Part shown: positions 35,638 through 44,240 of the stretch, piece after piece
Numbering within the stretch: the stretch's first letter is position 1
How the letters are laid out: each line of letters starts with the position of its first letter
Source: Allolucifera butyrica
GTDB lineage: Bacteria; Bacillota; Negativicutes; Sporomusales; UPPP01
Length of the DNA: 64,000 nt
Reading direction: 5' to 3'
Assembly: GCF_900476375.1 (NCBI RefSeq)
Contig: NZ_UPPP01000116.1
Location: forward strand, 151,851-215,850
Notes under the pieces: generated by a model
What the model saw: only the letters and a program-made list of their open reading frames with translations
Databases searched by the model: none
Told to the model about the DNA's origin: nothing
Position numbers and translations under genes: made by a program

Positions 35638-35739
35638 CTAGCATAGGGTCTCGCCGGTAAGCTTACTATCTTTGGTAGTCAAGGTGCAGGCAACTGGCTG
35701 TCTCAAGCCCGCGCAGCACCGTATCCAGTCTCATGCTAG
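35638..35739. other. Palindrome-bounded, multi-hairpin sequence (possible structured RNA)
   Basis: CTAGCAT (35638-35644) and ATGCTAG (35733-35739) close a stretch of about 100 bases. It holds three further complementary pairs: ACTATC/GGTAGT (35665-35679), GGTGC/GCACC (35683-35720) and, nested inside the latter, GGCT/AGCC (35696-35709). This is the layout of a multi-branched RNA. It lies between converging genes, so the strand is unknown. It does not match a riboswitch or small RNA I know. Confidence 0.35.
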
Positions 35740-35740
35740 G

Positions 35741-35896
35741 CTACTCCCGTTTTATAAGCAGCTTATTCCGGTAAATGAGGAATACGGATAAACCCGCCAC
35801 GCAGGCGATATAAGGAAGCAATACATAAGAGTTGTTCTTCAAAGACGGAAGAACAGCCATGACAATGTTTGTCACGGAAGAAGCAAATGAAAACAA
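35741..35896 (-). pseudogene. Short hydrophobic reading frame, possible gene remnant
   Basis: On the minus strand, just downstream of the lipid kinase, a 51-codon frame ends PSLKNNSYVLLPYIACVAGL and a basic tail, i.e. one membrane helix followed by RNKLLIKRE. Possible starts are TTG 35896, GTG 35875 or ATG 35860, but none has a ribosome site. It looks like the C-terminal anchor of a lost surface protein or a chance frame. Confidence 0.2.
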
Positions 35897-35923
35897 AAAG
35901 CAGGGATGTATTTACAATAACCG

Positions 35924-36832
35924 TCACTGCGTCTGCCCTGCTATGAATTGCAGCGGCTTTTGGCCAACCCGGATGGTGACCGGCAGTTTGGTCCGGATAT
36001 CCCCGTCGACCTGCACCGGGCCGGTGGTAAGTCCTTCAATGGTAACTGACTGGCCGGGGATGATCCGGACGAAAGGCTGTCGGTGAAAGCGGCCGGCCAG
36101 CAAACCGAAGATAACTCGCAGGAGATGCGCCCGGGTTCCCTGCGTGATCAGGCAGGTATAAAGCCGGGGTTCCGTAAGCCGGGAGAGCGGTGTCAGTTCA
36201 AATTTGCCGGCATAATAGCGGGAATTGGTGACGATGACCGACGCAGCCCGGTAAATCCGGCCGTCAATCCGGACGGAATAGACATGTTCCCAGGGCTGGC
36301 GCAGGAGGGTTAGGGTTTGAAGGATATAAGTGAACACGGACAGTTTCTTCTTTTCCTGCGGAGTGATTTGGCCGACCACCTGGGCATCGACACCGGCGCC
36401 GGCCATGGCGATGAAATAACGGTCGTTAATTTCAGCCGGCCAGACCGTGATTTGCCGGTTTTGCCTTAACAGCGCGGCAAAAGCCACGGGGTCCAAAGGA
36501 ACGCCGAGTTCTTTGGCCACAACGTTGGCCGTGCCGGTAGGATAGACGGCCAGTGCGGGAAGGGAACCGGCCTGCTTTTGGCCGGCAAGGATTCCGTTGG
36601 CAATTTCGTTGAGCGTGCCATCGCCGCCGCATATAATGATTAGTGCGACGTTATTTTGACAGGCTTCCCTGGCCAACTGCTCCGCATGACCCGGATAGGC
36701 CGTGAATTGAACCTGTGGCGCAAGATCCTGGTCTTTAAGCAGTTCAATCATATGAGTAATCCGGTCTTGGGTGTTTTGACCGGCCATTGGATTACAAATG
36801 GCCCAGATCTTTTTCCGGTTGGGTGTGGTCAT
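35924..36832 (-). CDS. Diacylglycerol/lipid kinase, DagK/YegS family
   Basis: A 302-residue cytoplasmic kinase. KKIWAICNPMAGQNTQDRI is the N-terminal phosphate-binding region, IIICGGDGTLNEIANGI the family nucleotide-binding motif, and YPTGTANVVAKELGV the substrate-adjacent loop. The C-terminal beta-sandwich includes PVQVDGDIRTKLPVTIRV. It phosphorylates diacylglycerol or a related lipid for phospholipid recycling. It stands alone, with the inverted-repeat element just upstream of its start. Confidence 0.87.
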   Translation of the reverse strand: MTTPNRKKIWAICNPMAGQNTQDRITHMIELLKDQDLAPQVQFTAYPGHAEQLAREACQNNVALIIICGGDGTLNEIANGILAGQKQAGSLPALAVYPTGTANVVAKELGVPLDPVAFAALLRQNRQITVWPAEINDRYFIAMAGAGVDAQVVGQITPQEKKKLSVFTYILQTLTLLRQPWEHVYSVRIDGRIYRAASVIVTNSRYYAGKFELTPLSRLTEPRLYTCLITQGTRAHLLRVIFGLLAGRFHRQPFVRIIPGQSVTIEGLTTGPVQVDGDIRTKLPVTIRVGQKPLQFIAGQTQ

Positions 36833-36860
36833 GGAATCGCCTCATGTTTCTTCCCTTTGG

Positions 36861-36981
36861 GAGCCTGCTTAAAAAGCGCACCTACGTTGTTGCGGCTGTG
36901 CGTTCTCACTCAACGTACGTCTGAGTGCGCCTCGTTCGAATGCTCGCCGCGCCTAGTATCTGCATCTTTTTAAGCAGGCTC
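36861..36981 (-). repeat. MITE-like inverted-repeat element, copy 2
   Basis: A 121-base element that is the reverse complement of 2165-2286 with few differences. Its ends, GAGCCTGCTTAAAAAG and the exact complement, are perfect 16-base inverted repeats. The inner ACTCA/TGAGT hairpin around ACGTACGT is conserved. It sits 28 bases upstream of the lipid kinase start, in the space before pgm. No clear target duplication was found. Confidence 0.8.
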
Positions 36982-37093
36982 TTTAGGAGACGTTGGTTCA
37001 CAATCCATTATAAAGGAAATATTTTACATAGGCAAATCGCTGCCCGGGGGCGCTTCGGTATAGGCTTTTTTCTGCCTGATATTGGCAGGAGTA

Positions 37094-37123
37094 TTGAACC
37101 GGTTTCACGAAATACTGTAAAAT
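37094..37123 (+). promoter_or_regulatory. Sigma-A-type promoter of the pgm-galU-pgi operon
   Basis: TTGAAC (37094-37099) and TAAAAT (37118-37123) are 18 bases apart, 35 bases before the first start codon. A small hairpin (CTGCC/GGCAG) lies just upstream. Confidence 0.6.
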
Positions 37124-37157
37124 GAAAATGTTGTAATCCATTGTTAGGAGGATGAGT

Positions 37158-38525
37158 ATGGCCGGAACACTCAAGGTAGCGCCGGGTGCATTTAAAGCCT
37201 ACGACATTCGCGGCAGGGTGCCGGAGGAACTGAATGAAGAACTGGCCTACCGGGTCGGTCGGGCTTTTGTTGAAATGCTGTCCGCCAAGAAAGTGGTGGT
37301 CGGGCATGATATACGTTTATCAAGCGAGTCTTTGTCGGCGGCTGTGATCCGGGGAATCACCGAAGCGGGCTGCGACGTGATTGATATTGGTCTCTGCGGA
37401 ACGGAACAAGTGTATTTTACAACGTTTCATTTAAAGACCGACGGCGGGGTCATGGTAACGGCCAGCCATAATCCCCGGGAATACAACGGTATGAAGCTGG
37501 TCCGGGAAGGCGGACGCCCTATTAGCAGTGACACCGGTCTTAAAGTGATTGAAGAGAAAGTTTTCACCGGCAGTTTTGAACCGGCCCCGTCAACCGGCAC
37601 GGTGATACAATTCAATAGTATGCCTGATTATGTACAGCATTTGTTAACGTACCGGGAAAAGGAAGTGACCAAGCCGCTTAAAATTGTAGCCGATGCCGGC
37701 AACGGTTGTGCCGGTCCGGTCCTTGAGGCTCTGGCGCCTCATTTGCCTTTCGAACTAATCAAGCTGAATTTTAAGCCCGACGGGACATTTCCCAACGGCG
37801 TGCCGAATCCGATGTTGCCGGAGAACCGGGAGGCTACGGCCAGAGTGGTCCGTGAGGCGGGAGCGGATTTGGGAATTGCCTGGGACGGCGACTTTGACCG
37901 CTGTTTTTTATTTGACGAACAGGGTGAATTTGTGGAAGGGTATTATCTGGTTGGTTTTTTGGCGCAAGCCTTTTTGCGCCGGTACCCCGGCGCTAAGATT
38001 GTGCATGATCCCCGTTTGATCTGGAATACCATCGAGATGACGCGGCAGGCCGGCGGAATTCCGGTTCAGTCCAAGGGCGGGCATGCATTTATGAAAGAAA
38101 CCATGCGCCGCATGGATGCCGTGTATGGCGGTGAAATGTCGGCCCATCATTTTTTTAAAGAATTCTCCTATTGTGACAGCGGCATGATTCCCTGGCTGCT
38201 GATTGTCGACATTCTTTGCCGGGAAGGGAAGACCTTGTCGGCGGCTCTCAGGGAACGCCAGGGCTGTTTCCCTGTCAGCGGTGAGATCAACAGTACGGTA
38301 CAAGACCCGCAGCAGGTCATTGAGAAGATTGAGCAGCGTTACCTGACTAGCCAGGCGTTGATTGACCGGACCGACGGTCTGGGCATCGAATATGCCGACT
38401 GGCGCTTCAATGTGCGGATGTCCAATACCGAGCCGGTACTGCGCTTAAATGTGGAAACCCGCTGCGATGAACGGCTGTTACGGGAAAAAACCGCCGAACT
38501 ACTGCGGGTCATCCGTGGTGAGTGA
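37158..38525 (+). CDS. Phosphomannomutase/phosphoglucomutase
   Basis: A 455-residue member of the alpha-phosphohexomutase family. FKAYDIRGRVPEELNEE is at the N terminus, TASHNPREYNGMK holds the phosphoserine (S in ASHN), DGDFDRCFLFDE binds magnesium and GGEMSAHHFFKEFSYCDSG recognises the sugar. The C-terminal phosphate-binding loop reads RMSNTEPVLRLNVE. It interconverts hexose-6- and hexose-1-phosphates for GalU and polymer synthesis. ATG 37158 is six bases after AGGAGG; the ATG at 37152 is too close. Confidence 0.9.
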   Translation: MAGTLKVAPGAFKAYDIRGRVPEELNEELAYRVGRAFVEMLSAKKVVVGHDIRLSSESLSAAVIRGITEAGCDVIDIGLCGTEQVYFTTFHLKTDGGVMVTASHNPREYNGMKLVREGGRPISSDTGLKVIEEKVFTGSFEPAPSTGTVIQFNSMPDYVQHLLTYREKEVTKPLKIVADAGNGCAGPVLEALAPHLPFELIKLNFKPDGTFPNGVPNPMLPENREATARVVREAGADLGIAWDGDFDRCFLFDEQGEFVEGYYLVGFLAQAFLRRYPGAKIVHDPRLIWNTIEMTRQAGGIPVQSKGGHAFMKETMRRMDAVYGGEMSAHHFFKEFSYCDSGMIPWLLIVDILCREGKTLSAALRERQGCFPVSGEINSTVQDPQQVIEKIEQRYLTSQALIDRTDGLGIEYADWRFNVRMSNTEPVLRLNVETRCDERLLREKTAELLRVIRGE

Positions 38526-38556
38526 GTATTTATAGAAGATAGAAGGAGGAATGGGT

Positions 38557-39504
38557 ATGACCGGCAAGAAGAAAATTCGCAAAGCGGTTATTCCGGCGGC
38601 GGGTCTGGGGACCCGGTTCCTGCCGGCGACTAAGGCTCAGCCCAAGGAAATGATGCCGGTGGTGGACAAACCCGCCATCCAGTATATTATTGAAGAAGCC
38701 ATTCAGGCCGGGATTGAAGAAATTTTGATTATCACCGGACGCAATAAGCGGGCCATTGAAGATCATTTCGACCGGTCGGTGGAACTGGAGCTGCTGTTGA
38801 AGCAGCAGGGCAAGTATGACCTTTTGGCCATGGTGGAAGAGATTTCCGATATTACGATCCATTATGTGCGGCAGAAAGAAGCCAAAGGGCTGGGGCATGC
38901 CGTGCTGTGCGCCAAACAGTTTGTCGGCAACGAACCTTTCGCCGTTCTGCTGGGCGACGATATTATCGATGCGCCGGTGCCGTGCCTGAAACAGCTGATT
39001 GGTGTGTATGAAGATATGCCGGGGACCATTCTGGGGGTACAGGAAGTGCCGCGCGCCAAGGTTTCCAGCTATGGAGTCATTACGCCGATTCCGCTGAAGG
39101 AACGGTTGTGGCAGGCGGCGGATTTGGTGGAAAAACCGGCTGTCGAGGCAGCGCCGTCCCGGTTGGCCGTATTGGGCCGTTATATTATAGAGCCGGAAAT
39201 CTTTGCGCTGTTGGAAACCACCGAACCGGGAAAAGGCGGTGAAATCCAGCTGACGGACGCATTGCGCCGTTTGGCGGCTCAAAAGGCGGTATATGCGTAT
39301 CACTTCGAAGGGCGCCGCTATGATGTGGGCGATAAGCAAGGCTATTTGGAAGCAACCGTGGAATTTGCCCTGAAGCGGCCCGACTTGCGGGACCGGTTTC
39401 TGTCCTACCTCATTCGGACCATCGGACCCTTGGTAAAGGATGAAGAAGCCGGCGCCTGTCTTTCCGGCAAGGAAGACGGGGAAGTAAAAGGAAATAAGAA
39501 ATAG
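38557..39504 (+). CDS. galU: UTP-glucose-1-phosphate uridylyltransferase, GalU
   Basis: A 315-residue enzyme. IRKAVIPAAGLGTRFLPATKAQPKEMMPVVDKPAIQYIIEEA is the nucleotide-binding N terminus, GHAVLCAKQFVGNEPFAVLLGDDI the metal and substrate region, and VEKPAVEAAPSRLAVLGRYII the family signature. It makes UDP-glucose, the substrate of Ugd at 28053-29360. ATG 38557 is seven bases after AAGGAGG. A charged tail of about 15 residues follows the conserved fold. Confidence 0.93.
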   Translation: MTGKKKIRKAVIPAAGLGTRFLPATKAQPKEMMPVVDKPAIQYIIEEAIQAGIEEILIITGRNKRAIEDHFDRSVELELLLKQQGKYDLLAMVEEISDITIHYVRQKEAKGLGHAVLCAKQFVGNEPFAVLLGDDIIDAPVPCLKQLIGVYEDMPGTILGVQEVPRAKVSSYGVITPIPLKERLWQAADLVEKPAVEAAPSRLAVLGRYIIEPEIFALLETTEPGKGGEIQLTDALRRLAAQKAVYAYHFEGRRYDVGDKQGYLEATVEFALKRPDLRDRFLSYLIRTIGPLVKDEEAGACLSGKEDGEVKGNKK

Positions 39505-39522
39505 ACAGAGGAGTCGATATGG

Positions 39523-40983
39523 ATGAATAAGACCTTGGTATTAGCATCAGGCTTTACGTTTGATTATGAAAATTTGCTGGGGGACGGCAAGGTAACCACC
39601 GGGGATGTGGCGGCTCTGGCCGGCCGGATTGCCGCCGCCCACCGGGCCGTGGAGCATATGCGGGCGACGGGGGAAGTGCGGGGGCATCTGTCCAAGGACG
39701 GTGAGCCGGAAAAAGTGTTGTTTAGCCAATTGCCTTATATAGAAGAAGGACATCTGAATTCCCCGGTTTCCATTCGGAAATTGCAGGAATTTGGCCAGTC
39801 GCTGCGCAACCGGGTGGATGCCGTGGTATCCTTCGGTATCGGCGGTTCCTTCCTGGGCAATAAAGTATTGTTCGACGTTCACAGCGGCGATTTCTGGAAT
39901 TATAAGTCCCGGGAGGCGCGGGACGGCTATCCGAAACTGTTTTTCAGCGGGCAGAATATTGATGCCCGCCGGACGACCGAATTGATTGACCTCCTGATAA
40001 AGGAGGCCGGGGTAAAAGCCAGGCATGAGCAGGGCAAGCCGTACCGGGTAACTTTGATTGTAATTTCCAAATCCGGTTCGACCCTGGATACGATGTCTAC
40101 GTTTATGGTGGCTTACGATAAGCTGAAAAAGCAGCCCGGTCTGGAAGTGGAAGTGGTTGCCGTAACCGATCCGGCCACGGGCGAGAAAGCCACTCTGTTG
40201 AAGAAGCTGGCGACAGAGCAAGGCTGGCCTACCTTTCGTGTTCCCGACGGCGTGGGCGGCCGTTTCAGTATTTTTTCCGAAGTAGGTCTGGTAACGGCCG
40301 CTTGCATCGGCATGGATATTGAAGCCTTTTTGGCCGGCGCCCGGGCCATGGATGAGGTTTGCCGGACCGGCGATATCTGGCAGAATCCGGCCATGTTAAA
40401 CGCCGTACTGAAATATGTGGCCGCCGAAACCTACGGGCGGGATATTGAAGTCTTCATGCCTTACGGTGATTATTTAAAATCGGTGGCCGAATGGTATGTC
40501 CAATTACTGGCCGAATCACTGGGAAAACGCACCGACCGGGAAGAAAATGTCGTGTTCTATGGCCGGACGCCTATTGTTGCCGTAGGGACTACGGACATGC
40601 ACGCCCAGACGCAGCAGCACCAGGACGGGAAAAAGGATAAAGTGGTGCAGTTTGTCAAAGTTCAGGATTGGGAAAATGACCCGGTGATTCCGAATGTGTT
40701 TCCGTCGGCGGCCAAACTGGCGGAAATTTCTTCCCTGCATCTCAGCCAGGCCCTGGATGCGGCAAGGGAGGCGAATGCCGAAGCTCTCATTCATGACGGG
40801 CGGTTCAACGCTACTTTTGTCCTGCCGTCGGTTACGGCCTATCATTTAGGCGAACTTTTGTATATGCTGGCCCTTTCCGTGGCCTATGAAGGTGAACTGG
40901 CCAACGTGGATGCTTTTGACCAGCCAGGCGTAGAAGCCTATAAACGGATTTTGGGACCCAAATTAAAAGCACGAAAGAAATAA
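39523..40983 (+). CDS. pgi: Glucose-6-phosphate isomerase
   Basis: A 486-residue Pgi. The sugar-phosphate sites appear in order: VVSFGIGGSFLGNKVLFD, LIVISKSGSTLDTMSTFM, VGGRFSIFSEVGLVTAACIGMD, and a QHQDGKKDKV segment near the active site. It links fructose-6-phosphate to glucose-6-phosphate, and with the mutase and GalU completes a route from the central hexose pool to UDP-glucose. It has a GAGGAG ribosome site and is followed by a strong terminator. Confidence 0.9.
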   Translation: MNKTLVLASGFTFDYENLLGDGKVTTGDVAALAGRIAAAHRAVEHMRATGEVRGHLSKDGEPEKVLFSQLPYIEEGHLNSPVSIRKLQEFGQSLRNRVDAVVSFGIGGSFLGNKVLFDVHSGDFWNYKSREARDGYPKLFFSGQNIDARRTTELIDLLIKEAGVKARHEQGKPYRVTLIVISKSGSTLDTMSTFMVAYDKLKKQPGLEVEVVAVTDPATGEKATLLKKLATEQGWPTFRVPDGVGGRFSIFSEVGLVTAACIGMDIEAFLAGARAMDEVCRTGDIWQNPAMLNAVLKYVAAETYGRDIEVFMPYGDYLKSVAEWYVQLLAESLGKRTDREENVVFYGRTPIVAVGTTDMHAQTQQHQDGKKDKVVQFVKVQDWENDPVIPNVFPSAAKLAEISSLHLSQALDAAREANAEALIHDGRFNATFVLPSVTAYHLGELLYMLALSVAYEGELANVDAFDQPGVEAYKRILGPKLKARKK

Positions 40984-40990
40984 ATTCCAT

Positions 40991-41027
40991 AATAATCCTG
41001 TCAAGTATTGACAGGATTATTTTTTGT
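40991..41027 (+). terminator. Rho-independent terminator of the pgm-galU-pgi operon
   Basis: A 14-base perfect stem AATAATCCTGTCAA with a GTA loop runs into TTTTTT. Confidence 0.9.
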
Positions 41028-41074
41028 TTTGTAGAAGAATGTAGTAATTTATGTTTCTATAGGTGGATGAGAAA

Positions 41075-41569
41075 ATGAATCGACGCTTGGGTTGGATGAT
41101 TGCCGGCGGACTGCTCTTAATTGGTGCAGTTTACTTCTACCCCGCCAGTGAGGCGCCGCCGGCAGGACCGGCTGGATCTGTGCCGTCACCGGTCGCCAAA
41201 GCAGGGCAGCCTCTTTCCGGCCGGCCCGTGATGCCCCAGGGGTATCAGGCGGCAGCGGAGCCATTGCGGGACCCGTTTGCCGTGCCGCCGGAATATGCTG
41301 TGAAAGAAGAACCGCCGGCTGTGGCCGCACCGGCGGGAACGATGCCGGACCTTCCGGAAAAGCCGGGCAATGAAAAACTGCCTGTCTTGAAATTAACCGG
41401 TATTGCCGCAGCGGGAGAGAACCGGGCAGCCATCATCGAGGCCGGCAAAGTAACCCGGTCTTACATGCCGGGAGATTCGGTGGGAGCTTACCAAGTGACG
41501 GCGATTGGTCAGGATTCGGTGACCCTGCAGGGACCACAGGGCGAGATGGTCCTGGAGATAGGAAGGTGA
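41075..41569 (+). CDS. PilP/GspC-like secretin partner protein
   Basis: A 164-residue protein with one N-terminal membrane helix (LGWMIAGGLLLIGAVYFYP), a long Pro/Ala-rich linker and a C-terminal domain. The domain, LPVLKLTGIAAAGENRAAIIEAGKVTRSYMPGDSVGAYQVTAIGQDSVTLQGPQGEMVLEI, has the form of the HR/PilP domain that binds secretins. It overlaps the secretin gene by four bases, which supports the pairing. ATG 41075 is eight bases after AGGTGG. No pilus assembly ATPase, platform protein or pilin is nearby. Confidence 0.72.
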   Translation: MNRRLGWMIAGGLLLIGAVYFYPASEAPPAGPAGSVPSPVAKAGQPLSGRPVMPQGYQAAAEPLRDPFAVPPEYAVKEEPPAVAAPAGTMPDLPEKPGNEKLPVLKLTGIAAAGENRAAIIEAGKVTRSYMPGDSVGAYQVTAIGQDSVTLQGPQGEMVLEIGR

Positions 41570-43029
41570 ATTGGTTGCGTTTCGTTAGCCGGTATATTTT
41601 ATTGATTTGTTTGGCCTTATTTTTATTATCCTCTTTCGCCTGGGCGGGAACGCCGGCAGTCAGTCTGAACGTAGTGAATGAGGAAGTCGGACCGGTGCTG
41701 CATACTTTGGCAAGAATTGCCGGTGTTAATATCGTGACCGATGATTCGGTGACCGGCCGGGTTACGATTGAATTACGGGATGTTCCTTTTGACACGGCTC
41801 TTGACATTATTACGAAAGCCAAGAACTTAAGTTATCAGAGGATCGGTGACGTAATCGTGGTTGGAAAGCAGGACGACATAGGACGGAGCTTCGGAACAGT
41901 CCATATTTTCAAACTGCAGTACGCCAATGCCGAAGATGTGGCCGGCATGCTAAATATTCTTTTTAATGATGATAAACAAGGAACAAACAGCCAAGGGGCT
42001 CAAATGGGTACAGCTCAGGCAACAACAGTATCGGCAAGTACCCAGAACAGTTCTTCGACGTCTACTTCCAGCGCCACCGCCATCTCCGGTTCTTCTTTGG
42101 GGGCCGAACTGGGGGCCATGGCTGCCAATAAGGCACACCAGCAGAATCAGGTATCCGGGCGTTTCCGGATTGACGAAGCGACCAATTCGCTTATTTTTTA
42201 CGGCACGCCGTCCGAAGCGCAACAAATCAGGCAGGCTTTAGCGAAACTTGACGTCCCCTATCAGCAAGTTTCCCTGGAAGCGCAGGTCGTATCCATCGAT
42301 AAAACCGATACCAAGGATCTGGGAGTTGCCTGGGAATGGTCCAATGCGCCGGTATATCCTTATAGCAGTAATACCTCCAGTTCGAGTTCGAGCTCAAGCT
42401 CAAGCAGCAGTTCCAGCAGTAATTTGCAAATTAACCGTCCGACCTTCAGTGACAGCGGCACAACGGGCGGGATTATTAAGTTCGGCGGTACAGACGGGCA
42501 TCCCTATGAGTTTTATTACCAGGCGAAAGTAAGCGCTCTCGTCACCCAGGGAAAGGCTGAGATACTGGCCCGCCCGAAAGTAACAACAATCAATGGCAAA
42601 GAAGCTTACATATTGATTGGCGACAGCATTCCGGTGCCCACAACGACCACATCCAACAATGAAACGCAAACTTCTTATCAGTATATGGATGCCGGCATTA
42701 TTCTTCATTTTACGCCACATATCAATGCCGCTGGAGAAATTACCGCTGATGTGCATACGGAGGTTAGCACCCCCGTTCAACTTAGTATTTCCGGGTCAAC
42801 CGTACCGGTTTATCAGATTACCAAGCGGGAAGCGGAAACCGAAGTGCGGATGAAGGATGGGCAAACACTGGTGATCGGCGGCTTGATTGATTCCGAGACA
42901 AGTAAAAACTTTAGTAAGGTACCTTTTCTGGGCGATTTGCCAATCCTGGGAAAACTGTTTCAGAGCGTATCTAACAGTAAAGAAGACAAGGAAGTTGTTA
43001 TCTTTTTAACAGCTCATATCGTAAAATAG
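41566..43029 (+). CDS. Secretin (GspD/PilQ family)
   Basis: A 487-residue secreted protein with an N-terminal signal (LICLALFLLSSFAWA). An STN/N0-like domain (VNEEVGPVLHTLARIAGVNIVTDDSVTGRVTIELRDVPFDTALDIITKAKNLSY) and one or two N-domains follow. The C-terminal secretin core contains ILARPKVTTINGKEAYILIGDSIPVP and VRMKDGQTLVIGGLIDSETSK. It ends with VPFLGDLPILGKLFQS. It would form a gated outer-membrane ring, again implying a diderm cell. Two Ser/Thr-rich tracts occur, one of 14 consecutive serines near residue 275 encoded by repetitive DNA. Start GTG 41566 overlaps the preceding stop. Confidence 0.9.
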   Translation: MNWLRFVSRYILLICLALFLLSSFAWAGTPAVSLNVVNEEVGPVLHTLARIAGVNIVTDDSVTGRVTIELRDVPFDTALDIITKAKNLSYQRIGDVIVVGKQDDIGRSFGTVHIFKLQYANAEDVAGMLNILFNDDKQGTNSQGAQMGTAQATTVSASTQNSSSTSTSSATAISGSSLGAELGAMAANKAHQQNQVSGRFRIDEATNSLIFYGTPSEAQQIRQALAKLDVPYQQVSLEAQVVSIDKTDTKDLGVAWEWSNAPVYPYSSNTSSSSSSSSSSSSSSSNLQINRPTFSDSGTTGGIIKFGGTDGHPYEFYYQAKVSALVTQGKAEILARPKVTTINGKEAYILIGDSIPVPTTTTSNNETQTSYQYMDAGIILHFTPHINAAGEITADVHTEVSTPVQLSISGSTVPVYQITKREAETEVRMKDGQTLVIGGLIDSETSKNFSKVPFLGDLPILGKLFQSVSNSKEDKEVVIFLTAHIVK

Positions 43030-43049
43030 GACTAAAGGGGGAAGAGCTG

Positions 43050-43724
43050 GTGCCAATTTCCATTTTAATTGCTGATGATCATGCCATATTGCGACAAGGA
43101 ATAAAAAACGTACTTGGATTGGAACCAGATTTGTCGGTGGTCGGCGAAGCCGGAGACGGGGACGAGGCGGTGCAAAAAACGTTTGAACTCAAGCCTGATG
43201 TTGTGCTTCTGGATATCAACATGCCGCGCAAGAACGGCCTTGCCGTGATCAAAGAGGTCAACCGGGCCGGCAGTTATAGCAAGATTATTGCGCTGACCAT
43301 CCATGATGACGAAAATTATGTGCTGGAGGTGGTCAAGGCCGGTGCGGCCGGCTACTTACTGAAAGACATCGAGCCGGGCATGCTGGTCAAGGCCATTCGC
43401 ACGGTTTCAGCAGGAGAATCCTTCATTTATCCTACGTTAGCGAAAAAGCTGTTTGGCGTCTTAAGCCGCCGGGAAGGGGAATCAAGACAGGAAACGGCGG
43501 AACCGTTATCGCGGCGCAAAGAGGAACAACTGACACACCGGGAAATTGAAGTATTGAAGTTGACCGGGCAGGGATTGAGTAACCTGGAGATTGCCCAGCT
43601 GCTTTTCCTGAGCGAAAAAACGGTTAAGAATCATCTGACGAATATATTCCGTAAGATTAACGTTAGTGACCGTACGCAGGCGGTGCTGTATGCGATTAAA
43701 CATAAAATTGTAATGCTGGAATAG
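43050..43724 (+). CDS. NarL/FixJ-family response regulator (LuxR-type DNA-binding)
   Basis: A 224-residue regulator. The receiver domain has the acidic pair DDH at 9-11, phospho-acceptor D55 in VVLLDINMP and the lysine in YLLKDIEPG. A linker of about 25 residues leads to a GerE/LuxR helix-turn-helix (LTHREIEVLKLTGQGLSNLEIAQLLFLSEKTVKNHLTNIFRKINVSDRTQAVLYA). It most resembles DegU/ComA-type proteins. No kinase is adjacent. The GTG start follows GGGGGAAG, 20 bases after the secretin stop, so it probably shares that transcript. Confidence 0.88.
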   Translation: MPISILIADDHAILRQGIKNVLGLEPDLSVVGEAGDGDEAVQKTFELKPDVVLLDINMPRKNGLAVIKEVNRAGSYSKIIALTIHDDENYVLEVVKAGAAGYLLKDIEPGMLVKAIRTVSAGESFIYPTLAKKLFGVLSRREGESRQETAEPLSRRKEEQLTHREIEVLKLTGQGLSNLEIAQLLFLSEKTVKNHLTNIFRKINVSDRTQAVLYAIKHKIVMLE

Positions 43725-43759
43725 GGCGCGATTCACCCTTCCTCATTCCGGTGCATATA

Positions 43760-43803
43760 CTATCCTATCCCATTTTGAAGGGGGTAGGATAGTTTGTTTT
43801 TTT
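43760..43803 (+). terminator. Terminator hairpin that also covers the next gene's ribosome site
   Basis: CTATCCTATCCC (43760-43771) pairs with GGGGTAGGATAG (43781-43792) across nine bases and is followed by TTTGTTTTTTT. It should end the secretin-regulator transcript, yet the ribosome site and TTG start of the next frame lie within its right arm and T tract. Confidence 0.75.
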
Positions 43804-44240
43804 CGTATGCAGTCAGTATTGTTCTTTTGTCTTTGGCTATGTATGGCCTGTGGTGTTTAGGCCGCGAGTTTTGGCAATGGTCTGTTTCCCCCCGTTCATC
43901 ATCCGGATGGAGTATTAGTTTCCTGCTGGTCATCCATAATCTGGAGAATCATATTGAATCGATTTTGCGCACGTTAATGGCGGATATCGAGTATCGTGAT
44001 ATTACCGCCGATATTGTTATTGTTGACCGGGGGTCAACCGATTTGACGCCGCTGCTTTTGGACCGGCTGGCCGGGGAGTTTCCCCAGATTACGGTGTATT
44101 ATTTGCCTGAGGCAGCCAAACCGGTCGCCGACGCGCTGCCGTTGTGCCGCGGTTCGGTGGTGCATGTTTTTGATTTGGTGAACCGTTTAAAAAGTGAAGA
44201 GTTTACGGCGGCGGCCAATTCCTTGCTGCGTCAATATTGA
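43794..44240 (+). CDS. Small membrane-anchored glycosyltransferase-like protein (function unknown)
   Basis: A 148-residue protein with one N-terminal membrane helix, then a fragment like the start of a GT-A fold: SISFLLVIHNLENHIESILRTLM and VIVDRGSTDLTPLLLDRLAGEFPQITVYYL. The later metal and acceptor parts of a family 2 enzyme are absent, so activity is doubtful. The TTG start at 43794 depends on a G-rich box inside the preceding hairpin; ATG 43839 would remove most of the helix. The stop lies in a 22-base palindrome shared with the converging gene. Confidence 0.6.
   Translation: MFFSYAVSIVLLSLAMYGLWCLGREFWQWSVSPRSSSGWSISFLLVIHNLENHIESILRTLMADIEYRDITADIVIVDRGSTDLTPLLLDRLAGEFPQITVYYLPEAAKPVADALPLCRGSVVHVFDLVNRLKSEEFTAAANSLLRQY

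Noticed and set aside
42025..42100. Short repeats suggesting a CRISPR-like array in the secretin gene
   Set aside because: They are Ser/Thr codons in an intact frame with no spacer regularity.
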